Shown here: in pieces, positions 1-5,654 of the stretch
How the letters are laid out: every line of letters begins with the position of its first letter
Position numbering within the stretch: position 1 is the stretch's first letter
Assembly (NCBI GenBank): GCA_030692905.1
Contig: JAUYBT010000169.1
Location: forward strand, 1-7,997
Origin: Bacteroidales bacterium
Lineage (GTDB): Bacteria > Bacteroidota > Bacteroidia > Bacteroidales > VadinHA17
Length of the DNA: 7,997 nt
Direction: 5' to 3'
Notes under the pieces: model-generated
What the model was told of the DNA's origin: nothing
Database searches by the model: none
The model's input: only the letters and a program-made list of their open reading frames with translations
Made by a program: the position numbers and the translations under genes

Positions 1-1145
1 CGTCTAGCTCTGATACGTCTATAAAAGGCGCCTAACCAATGATCACTATTCTTTAATGTGGCAGCAGCCATCATAAAAGCCTGCCCAGCTTTATTTCTTT
101 TGTTAGTCTTTTTAGGTTTAAGCATCTTTCCTCCAGTGATCCGGTTGTTAGGAGCTAGGTTAAGCCACGAGACAAAATGTTTTTCTGTTGACCATTTAGA
201 CATATCAGTGCCAACTTCAGAAATTATTTCTGTGGCAGTAATCTCACTGATACCGTAAATTCTGGTTACGTCTATTCCTAATATTTGCTTTAAATACTTG
301 GTTCCATCGAAGTGGAAACTATTTTTATGACTGCGTTTATGTCTTTTAATCTCATTGGAACTATTATTACCAATCAAACGGGTCAAAACATTGGTTACCT
401 GAGCGTCGCATTCAATTATTTTTAAATTCAGGTATTGATAAAGATCAAAAGCTTGTTTTAGCTCAAAAAGATGTTCTTCACGCCAAACGCCTGTTAAGGA
501 TTTAACTATTTGTTCTTGTGTAGCTTTAATTCGACCATCTGCCAGTTGAGCCAAAGTATTAGCATCTCGTTCCCCTTCCAGGATAGCTTTTATCATACGC
601 GTACCCGATTGGCCGGTAATATCAGAAATCACATCATGTAGCTTAATATTCATCTGTTCAAATGCTTTTTGCATATGCAATATCTGGTTGGACGTACTTT
701 CTACAAGATGTTTTCGATGCCGCATATAGGCACGTAGCTCTCTGGTAAGGCTTTCGGGTTGAAAACTTCGGTTAAGTAATCCATATGAGTGTAACTGTCT
801 AATCCATTGACAATCCTGTACATCCGATTTACGACCACTTACATTTTTAATATGACGGGCGTTTACCAAATAAACTTCAAAACCATACTCTTCTAATATT
901 AAATATGGTTGAACCCAATAGATTCCGGTTGATTCCATTGCAACAGTGTCAATATTACATTGCTTAAGCCATTGAGCCATTTTATGGAGATCTTCCGTAA
1001 AACTCCCAAATTTGCGGACACTTGGAGAATCCCTGTCATCCGGGATCGAAACATAATGAACTTCGCTAGCAATATCAATTCCTGCTGCATTAGAGCGAAC
1101 CAAATCAATAATAGCTTTTGCAATTTTTGCTTTTCCCATAATCAT
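1..1145 (-). CDS. IS110-family transposase (DEDD bridge-RNA-guided recombinase), 3' end beyond window
   Basis: Reading the minus strand from 1145 gives 381 open codons to the window edge, with no stop, so only the last few tens of residues are missing (family usually 300-460 aa). The N-terminal RuvC-like DEDD domain is complete: D24 (GIDIAS), E71 (MESTGIYW), D108 and D111 (GRKSDVQDCQW). The middle is helical. The C-terminal Tnp domain starts near residue 288 with GISEITATEIISEVG and includes LNLAPNNRITGGK. In relatives this last motif carries the catalytic serine (SG); here it is T337 (ACT, 135-137). Family knowledge: IS110 enzymes insert and excise the element through a circular intermediate, guided by an element-encoded RNA. 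The ATG at 1145 and a second in-frame ATG at 1139 are both possible starts; an in-frame TAA lies five codons upstream of the first. A small AAAGG/CCTTT hairpin (1153-1168) sits just before the start. The family call is secure; activity is uncertain. Confidence 0.95.
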   Translation of the reverse strand, partial: MIMGKAKIAKAIIDLVRSNAAGIDIASEVHYVSIPDDRDSPSVRKFGSFTEDLHKMAQWLKQCNIDTVAMESTGIYWVQPYLILEEYGFEVYLVNARHIKNVSGRKSDVQDCQWIRQLHSYGLLNRSFQPESLTRELRAYMRHRKHLVESTSNQILHMQKAFEQMNIKLHDVISDITGQSGTRMIKAILEGERDANTLAQLADGRIKATQEQIVKSLTGVWREEHLFELKQAFDLYQYLNLKIIECDAQVTNVLTRLIGNNSSNEIKRHKRSHKNSFHFDGTKYLKQILGIDVTRIYGISEITATEIISEVGTDMSKWSTEKHFVSWLNLAPNNRITGGKMLKPKKTNKRNKAGQAFMMAAATLKNSDHWLGAFYRRIRAR

Positions 1146-1325
1146 TGATATTAAAGGTTAAATCCTTTGCTTAGGTTCTTTTATGAATTTATTCTCTTAA
1201 ACGGGATTGACACTAAGGACATCACCAATTATTTTATCAACAGAACCTAAAACCAGACTTTTGGACGGGGCTTACGAGCACCACGAAACGAGCGGGTCTT
1301 GACTGCAAAGAACAGCTGCAAATTT
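1146..1325 (-). ncRNA. Candidate bridge RNA (seekRNA) region of the IS110 element
   Basis: Seen: about 180 bp without a plausible reading frame between the transposase start and the presumed element end. It contains a perfect 9-bp inverted repeat (TTAGGTTCT at 1171-1179, AGAACCTAA at 1242-1250) enclosing 62 nt, a CTGCAAA direct repeat (1303-1309, 1316-1322), an ACGAGC direct repeat (1274-1279, 1288-1293), and a small hairpin next to the start codon. Known: in IS110-group elements this segment encodes a bridge RNA of roughly 180 nt, with loops that pair to target and donor DNA. Inferred: the same holds here. The RNA ends, the guide loops and the target core could not be assigned, because the other element end and an empty site are not visible. 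Confidence 0.45.
1171..1250 (-). repeat. Perfect 9-bp inverted repeat in the IS110 non-coding region
   Basis: TTAGGTTCT (1171-1179) and AGAACCTAA (1242-1250) are exact reverse complements, 62 nt apart. In the transposase-sense transcript they would close a stem around a large loop, as expected of a guide-loop stem in a bridge RNA. The bases just outside each arm do not pair. Confidence 0.7.
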
Positions 1326-1332
1326 AATTGTT

Positions 1333-3978
1333 TCATGCCTTTTTTACCGGCTCAGTCGGATAATACTTTTGGGCAAGCAAAAGAAATGAACAATATTCTT
1401 TAAAAGAAATTTTTTGAGAATCATTGTATTTTCCCTTCAGGTAAAAATATTTAGTGAAGAATGGAACCAGGCATAGAAACGTAAATAAAGGTGTATTAAA
1501 GAGACTGGTATCACTGAAAAATACAAAAAAGAATGTTACTACAAAGCTGATAAAGAAAAACAAATGCCGTTTCAGATAAAGTAAATAATTCACAATAACC
1601 ATTATCATAAACCAAATAAATGCCAATCCTCCGAGTATCCCTGAATATAAGAAAGTAGAAATGAATGGGTTGTGTGGCTTATCGTATTTGGCAATTCCAA
1701 ATTTCTTCCCGAACATTTCCAGATAATCAAACCCGCCACCAAATATTTTTTGAGAAATTGATAAACTGTCATTAAAAACTACCCATGAATAGTGCCAACG
1801 ATTTGTTCTTTCACTATACAACTTATTTTTAAAATCACGAAAATCAATAGTATCTGTAATTGCGGCTACAGGGATTTGTTTTACTTCTTTTATCTGATCG
1901 ACAAATATCGGGATCGAATCTATTCTATCTAAATCTATCAGTTCAACATCAGATATATCAACTACAGAATTATCCTGTAATGAGTTTAAAAAAGCAGGTA
2001 AATTATAATGTGTTTCTTTGAATTTATAAGAACAGGTTGCTTCTTTCCATCCATCGTTAATATTTCTGATTGTCAAAGGTAGCAGATGCGCCCTAAAGCC
2101 CTGATTCTCTTCATTGACCCACCAGCCAATGTTAAAAGGCAGGGCCTCTCCCTTTTCAACTTTATAATTAAATCCGAATCTATATGTATGACCGTCATAA
2201 TAAATTATCGGTCTTCCATCGTACAATAATGACCAATATCCTCCATCGCCATTGGTTCTTGAAACACGGATACCTTTGCCAAAAGGTGTTTCAATAATTT
2301 CATGTCGCGTTGAATCGGCAGCCGGGAACCAACATTGAGTACCATTTCTAAAATCACCATTACTGATAAGATTTTTTGTCTTGTTCTGAATATCCCATTC
2401 CGATTCAACAATCGAATCATACGCTATAAGATATTTATTAATTTCCTGATTATCAGATGATATTTCATCGGAATATTTTGGTAAAATTTTGCTGGTATCT
2501 GAATCCATCAACTTAATATCTGTAATTTCAATAATGGTGGAGTCTTTTTGCGAATTCATAAGAAAAGGAATATTGGAATAACTTTTTTGAAATGTATAGC
2601 TACAGGTTCCTTGTTTCCAGCCATTCTCTAAATCGGTGGTATTTATCTGAAGGGATGGTCCATTCCTGTTTCCCCAAAACGAATCATCTGTCCTGAACCC
2701 AATTTGAAATGGAATACCTTTTCCTGAAACAACTTTAAATTTGAAATTTAAAACGAAGTTATGATTTGAATAAAAAACAATATTACGTCCTGTATAAAAT
2801 AGTGACCAATTTTCATTATCACCATTAAAACGGCTAACCCTTACTCCATTGCCATAGGGTGTTTTAATTATTTCTTGCTTAGTAGCATTTGCATCACGTT
2901 TCCAAAAAAGCAAACCATAATTAAAATTGCCATTATATAACAAATTATTTTCCCCCCTTGCATCATCGTATTCATCATAATTGATCTTTGAACTTAAGAT
3001 ATTGCCATCTACCCACATCTCTTTAAACAATTTGTCGTATGACTTATCAGAGTTAATAACAGTAAAATAACGGAATACAAGCTGAGATGTAATATCCTGT
3101 ATCTGATTCTGAAATTTTGAATTAAGATCAATAGATTGATTTTCAAATTTGATAATATTATTCCTGCGAATAATATAAAAAGAGAATACAAATACTAAGA
3201 AAATTATGCTTAAAAAAACAATCTTTTTACCAACTTGTTTTTTGTTGTAATTGAAATTCAGACCAAAAAAGAAAAGGATTATCCAAATTATCAGGAGCAA
3301 TATAATTCCTCTCCGGGAGCCGGAAAATAAAATATTACTATTTAGCAGGATGAAAATTAGTGTAAAAGAAGATTTCCGAAACTTTGAACTATTAAAAATT
3401 AAGGCTATAACGCCAATGAAACTAAATAAACAATAAAAACTGTAATCATCTGTTAATGAAGTTCCGACAACTTGCCCGAATAAATTCAGAATATTAGTTC
3501 CAATTCCTTGTAGCTGGAGAATAAATTTAATTAATCCTAAAATGCTGACAATTGAGGCAAAAAGAATAAACTGTTTGCAGAAAATATTTGTAAATCTATT
3601 GAAGGATTCTTTATCCTTTCCAAAAAAAAAGAAACAAAAAATTAAAAAGATGAAAATGGGAACATTCAGCAGTTCTTTAAATGGAGGAAGTATAAAACCT
3701 GATGAAGAGATGATCCCTATAATAAAGAATAATGAGATTATCAAAAACGGGAATTGAAATTTAAGTAAACTTAAACTATTGTCTGATCTATAATGGTTAA
3801 AATAATGAATCGAGGTATAAATGAAATAAACGAACAAAAAAGGAATAAATACATAGTTTACGTATGGGCCAACCATCCTTAAAATGTACAGAATAATTGT
3901 TAATGACAGGAAAACCAATGGGTCAATTAATAAAAAACGCTTATATAAAGACATAGAATTTTTGTTCGGAATGTGCAT
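1333..3978 (-). CDS. O-antigen ligase/polymerase (Wzy_C/WaaL superfamily) with two carbohydrate-binding-like domains in its periplasmic loop
   Basis: This 881-aa inner-membrane protein is about twice the usual 400-450 aa of WaaL/Wzy proteins. About nine hydrophobic segments fill residues 16-271, followed by a ~500-residue loop (272-770) and about three more (771-846). Superfamily signatures are FSGSRRG (218-224), R727/W728, IFGGGFDYLE (745-754) and PHNPF with H769, the likely counterpart of the conserved WaaL loop histidine. The loop holds two homologous domains, 345-494 and 536-684, each opening with NLxxNGxF, typical of CBM4/9-like jelly rolls. Family role: transfer of polyprenyl-linked glycan to an acceptor (ligase) or to another chain (polymerase), in the periplasm; sequence alone does not separate these. 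The gene follows the WecA-like gene after a 628-bp repeat-filled gap, so it may have its own promoter. Met1 is taken as the start; Met9 is an alternative. A 9-T run in codons 117-119 and T8/T9 runs in the leader are slippage-prone. Confidence 0.88.
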   Translation of the reverse strand: MHIPNKNSMSLYKRFLLIDPLVFLSLTIILYILRMVGPYVNYVFIPFLFVYFIYTSIHYFNHYRSDNSLSLLKFQFPFLIISLFFIIGIISSSGFILPPFKELLNVPIFIFLIFCFFFFGKDKESFNRFTNIFCKQFILFASIVSILGLIKFILQLQGIGTNILNLFGQVVGTSLTDDYSFYCLFSFIGVIALIFNSSKFRKSSFTLIFILLNSNILFSGSRRGIILLLIIWIILFFFGLNFNYNKKQVGKKIVFLSIIFLVFVFSFYIIRRNNIIKFENQSIDLNSKFQNQIQDITSQLVFRYFTVINSDKSYDKLFKEMWVDGNILSSKINYDEYDDARGENNLLYNGNFNYGLLFWKRDANATKQEIIKTPYGNGVRVSRFNGDNENWSLFYTGRNIVFYSNHNFVLNFKFKVVSGKGIPFQIGFRTDDSFWGNRNGPSLQINTTDLENGWKQGTCSYTFQKSYSNIPFLMNSQKDSTIIEITDIKLMDSDTSKILPKYSDEISSDNQEINKYLIAYDSIVESEWDIQNKTKNLISNGDFRNGTQCWFPAADSTRHEIIETPFGKGIRVSRTNGDGGYWSLLYDGRPIIYYDGHTYRFGFNYKVEKGEALPFNIGWWVNEENQGFRAHLLPLTIRNINDGWKEATCSYKFKETHYNLPAFLNSLQDNSVVDISDVELIDLDRIDSIPIFVDQIKEVKQIPVAAITDTIDFRDFKNKLYSERTNRWHYSWVVFNDSLSISQKIFGGGFDYLEMFGKKFGIAKYDKPHNPFISTFLYSGILGGLAFIWFMIMVIVNYLLYLKRHLFFFISFVVTFFFVFFSDTSLFNTPLFTFLCLVPFFTKYFYLKGKYNDSQKISFKEYCSFLLLAQKYYPTEPVKKA
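1927..2373 (-). other. Carbohydrate-binding-like domain, copy 2 (ligase residues 536-684)
   Basis: The copy opens with NLISNGDFRNG and ends with ISDVELIDLD. It begins 191 residues after copy 1. In a hand alignment, 40 of the first 83 positions are identical to copy 1, so the pair arose by duplication. It has two more aromatics than copy 1 in its central part (IGWWVN for IGFRTD), which could mean a different ligand preference. A linker of about 40 residues (495-535) separates the copies. Confidence 0.65.
2497..2946 (-). other. Carbohydrate-binding-like domain, copy 1 (ligase residues 345-494)
   Basis: The copy opens with NLLYNGNFNYG and ends with ITDIKLMDSD. It shares ordered landmarks with copy 2: EII.TP.G.G.RVSR.NGD, WSL.Y.GR, the GK/GE..PF.IG stretch, GWK..TCSY.F and a closing D.D. 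The layout (NGxF start, aromatic positions, final strand ending in an acidic pair) resembles CBM4/9-type galactose-binding folds. The ligand is unknown. The fold assignment comes from pattern recognition only. Confidence 0.65.
3622..3630 (-). repeat. Nine-thymine run inside the ligase coding sequence
   Basis: On the coding strand codons 117-119 read TTT TTT TTT, flanked by TTC and GGA. Shorter T runs lie nearby in the coding direction. A one-base slip here would shift the frame early in an 881-codon gene, the layout of a phase-variable contingency tract. The frame is intact in this copy. Low-complexity Phe codons in a membrane segment are the plain alternative. Confidence 0.6.
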
Positions 3979-3990
3979 TATAGCAACACC

Positions 3991-4010
3991 TTTTTTTTCA
4001 CTTTTTTTTT
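3991..4010 (-). promoter_or_regulatory. Double A-tract in the leader of the ligase gene
   Basis: Two homopolymers (T8 at 3991-3998 and T9 at 4002-4010 on the plus strand, A-tracts in the mRNA) lie 13-32 bases before the start codon at 3978, covering the ribosome-entry region. There is no convincing Shine-Dalgarno site, as is usual in Bacteroidota, where A-rich leaders support initiation. Length variation could tune expression; that part is inference. Confidence 0.4.
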
Positions 4011-4057
4011 AAAAACTATTCAAAGTAGAATATTTAGAAATGCTGGAAATGAATAAT

Positions 4058-4069
4058 GTTGAATTCAAC
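4058..4069. promoter_or_regulatory. Perfect 12-bp palindrome upstream of the ligase gene
   Basis: GTTGAATTCAAC is a perfect inverted repeat without spacer, about 80 bp upstream of the ligase start. It is a plausible site for a dimeric regulator, but no regulator is encoded in the window and there is only one copy. A chance palindrome is possible. Confidence 0.25.
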
Positions 4070-4117
4070 CAGGAATACCTGTTTGAATTTTTTTAGTGAT
4101 ATTTATGAATGGAATTT

Positions 4118-4190
4118 AATATTACGGTGCTCTGCACCTGTGGTATTATTTTTCAATTACATTTCTACAAATATTATGCGGCTCTGCCGC
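4118..4190 (-). repeat. Palindromic repeat block, two units, minus orientation
   Basis: Read on the minus strand, the block holds two hairpins 52 bp apart: GCGGC-AGA-GCCGC (4190-4178) and GGTGC-AGA-GCACC (4138-4126). The first is followed by ATAATATTTGTAG and the second by GTAATATT, as in the plus-oriented units. The first stem differs from the second at two paired positions, and both arms have changed so that pairing is kept. Confidence 0.85.
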
Positions 4191-4207
4191 TTTGCATTAG
4201 ACCCAAA

Positions 4208-4280
4208 AGGTGCAGAGCATCATAACCTGCTGGCAGGCAAGTATTTGTAAATAAATGTTTATCGTGAATGTAAAAGAGGC
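4208..4280 (+). repeat. Palindromic repeat unit with a second hairpin inserted
   Basis: The unit starts with GGTGC-AGA-GCATC (4209-4221), whose one changed position is still a G-U pair in RNA. After ATAA, an extra 16 bases include a second hairpin, CCTGC-TG-GCAGG (4226-4237). The normal tail TATTTGTAAATAAATGTTTA then resumes. The next unit's stem begins as GAGGC (4276-4280), where the MITE-like element interrupts it. Confidence 0.8.
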
Positions 4281-4448
4281 TGTCTCAAAAGTTTATTCAA
4301 CCACCCCGTCATGACCCTTTGGGCATGACACCCCTCCTTTAAAAAGGAGGGGAAAGTATTAATATACAATATTAAAATTTTCTCTTCCTCTTCAGAGGAG
4401 GAGTACTCTGACCGAAGTGTCAGGGGGAGGTGGTGGGCTATTGAGACA
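4281..4448. mobile_element. 168-bp MITE-like element with TGTCTCAA termini
   Basis: The block is bounded by a perfect 8-bp inverted terminal repeat, TGTCTCAA (4281-4288) and TTGAGACA (4441-4448), which extends imperfectly to 11 of 13 through the flanking GAGGC and ACTTC. Inside are several hairpins: 4308-4329 (GTCATG..CATGAC with one bulge), 4331-4352 (CCCCTCCTTT, AA loop, AAAGGAGGGG), 4387-4398 and 4408-4423. There is no coding sequence. It sits where the loop of a 51-bp repeat unit's hairpin should be. No target duplication is seen. Small non-autonomous elements with these features are typical MITEs; the IS that would mobilise it is not identified. Confidence 0.6.
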
Positions 4449-4576
4449 ACTTCGTAATATTTCTAGATAAATGTTAGCCGTGATAGTCAAAGGTGCAGAG
4501 CACCATAATATTTGTAGATAAATATTTTGCATGAGGATCAAAGGTGCAGCGCACCGTAATATTTGTATTAAATAAT
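4449..4576 (+). repeat. Tandem 51-bp palindromic repeats, plus orientation
   Basis: GTAATATTTCTAGATAAATG (4454 on) repeats as ATAATATTTGTAGATAAATA (4505 on) and partly as GTAATATTTGTATTAAATAA (4556 on), an exact 51-bp period. Each full unit ends with TCAAAGGTGC and a hairpin: GGTGC-AGA-GCACC (4492-4504) and GGTGC-AGC-GCACC (4543-4555). ACTTC (4449-4453) is the right arm of the unit split by the MITE-like element. The array ends about 30 bp from the stop codon of the WecA-like gene. Chance reading frames through it give peptides such as RCSAPL and are not genes. Confidence 0.9.
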
Positions 4577-4606
4577 TGAATTTCAATATATTTACTCGAG
4601 GTACAG

Positions 4607-5596
4607 CTATGCTTTTTTGAAAGGAAACCGTTTATCCACCATTTTCATAACAACATAAAGGTAGGCGATGTTTATTCCAAAAACAGGTAGCAAATAGTCG
4701 GGAAATTCAAGAGCCAGCCAAACAAGGCCAATTATGGGTATATTGATTAAAATTGAGAAGATCACAGTTTTCTGGTGGCTGAATCCTGACTGAACAATTC
4801 TTTGGAAGGCGTGTTTCCGATGCGCTTTAAAGAGTTGCTCATGGTTTCTCCACCTACGGAATAGGGTAAACGTGGCATCGAACCAAAACAGGGAAGTCAG
4901 CATCAGCCAAATTACAATAGACGATTGGTTTGAGTTTTGGTAGTAAATAACAAATACTCCAATTGTAAAGCCAAGAAGTGTGCTTCCCACATCACCCATA
5001 AATATTTTTGCGGATTGCCAGTTCCAAAGAAGGAAACCGGCAGTTGCGGCAGCAAGGAACAGCGGTAATTCTAATCCCAGGAGAATAAATGCTGCTAAGC
5101 AAATAAAAATTATCTCAACGCTGATATACCCGTCAATGCCATCGAGAAAATTAAAAAGATTTGTAAACCAGACTATCCCAACCACGGCAGCAATACTGAA
5201 TAAAAATGATGAATGCAATGTAGCAAAGCCCAAATCAATCGAATTAATGCCGCCCAGTAAAAAAACGGCTAAGGATGAACAAAGAAATTGTACTACTAAC
5301 CTGAATTTTGGTGATATAGTTACAATATCGTCTATCAAACTAATAATAGTAATTGGGACACCACATAACAAGGCAACAAACAAGTAATCCGGAATTTCCT
5401 TAAGCAATAATAGAATGAAAATTGTTATGTACCAGGCAATAGCAATAGCCAGACCACCTCCTCTCGGAGTAGGTTGATTATGAGAACTCCGGATATTTGG
5501 AATATCCAAAATATTAGTTTTAGTTACAGTTTTTCTCACAATAAAAGTTCCTGAGAGTGAAACCAGGAAAAATAATATCAGCAGAACAGGGAGCAT
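4607..5596 (-). CDS. WecA/WbpL-type polyprenyl-phosphate N-acetylhexosamine-1-phosphate transferase
   Basis: This 329-aa polytopic membrane protein belongs to the MraY/WecA (glycosyltransferase 4) superfamily and has normal length. Motifs in order: RSSH with PTPRGGG (36-48), LIDD (87-90), the N-x-x-N-x-x-D-G-x-D-G signature from N146 to G156, MGDVGS (200-205) and AHRKHAFQRIV (258-268). The last, with H259, R260 and H262, is the cytoplasmic loop that helps select the sugar and looks like the WbpL/WecA kind. About ten hydrophobic segments surround these loops. Role by family: transfer of a sugar-1-phosphate from a UDP-sugar to undecaprenyl phosphate, the first committed step of repeat-unit assembly. 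It lies 58 bp after the epimerase-family gene; reductase-transferase pairs such as WbpV-WbpL make and use UDP-FucNAc or UDP-QuiNAc, so that sugar class is likely. MraY is less likely because no cell-wall genes are near. Confidence 0.92.
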   Translation of the reverse strand: MLPVLLILFFLVSLSGTFIVRKTVTKTNILDIPNIRSSHNQPTPRGGGLAIAIAWYITIFILLLLKEIPDYLFVALLCGVPITIISLIDDIVTISPKFRLVVQFLCSSLAVFLLGGINSIDLGFATLHSSFLFSIAAVVGIVWFTNLFNFLDGIDGYISVEIIFICLAAFILLGLELPLFLAAATAGFLLWNWQSAKIFMGDVGSTLLGFTIGVFVIYYQNSNQSSIVIWLMLTSLFWFDATFTLFRRWRNHEQLFKAHRKHAFQRIVQSGFSHQKTVIFSILINIPIIGLVWLALEFPDYLLPVFGINIAYLYVVMKMVDKRFPFKKA

Positions 5597-5654
5597 ATTA
5601 AATATTCTGGAACTATTTCAACTTTTTCTCAAATAAAGGGAAATGCTAAGGTAT

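Larger units (their letters stand above)
1..1332 (-). mobile_element. IS110-family insertion sequence, one end outside window
   Basis: The transposase gene plus about 180 bp of upstream non-coding DNA make up the visible part of the element. IS110 elements usually lack terminal inverted repeats and target duplications, so the exact end cannot be fixed from one side. It must lie between the structured region (about 1250-1322) and the stop codon of the neighbouring ligase gene at 1333. The long non-coding segment lies upstream of the transposase, as in the IS110 group; in the IS1111 group it lies downstream. The element abuts the 3' end of the polysaccharide ligase gene and is in the same orientation. 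Confidence 0.8.

Noticed and set aside
58..1148. Short frames on both strands within the first 1150 bases
   Set aside because: They are alternative frames of the IS110 transposase, which reads through the whole interval with all family motifs.
4018..4030. Bacteroidota -7 promoter box (TAnnTTTG) upstream of the ligase gene
   Set aside because: The best match has the wrong internal spacing and no matching -33 TTTG at the expected distance.
4331..4352. Strong hairpin as an intrinsic terminator
   Set aside because: Neither strand has a T run after the stem, and it is one of several hairpins in the MITE-like element.
4118..4576. CRISPR array
   Set aside because: Units repeat along nearly their whole 51 bp with no unique spacers, two orientations occur, and no cas gene is present.
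4056..4586. Small reading frames of 64 codons on both strands in the repeat region
   Set aside because: They translate the palindromic repeats and the MITE-like element, giving the repeated peptide RCSAPL/RCAAPL, and match no family.
4980..5387. A 135-codon plus-strand frame
   Set aside because: It lies antisense within the WecA/WbpL-like gene, whose motifs are complete; the frame has no recognisable features.
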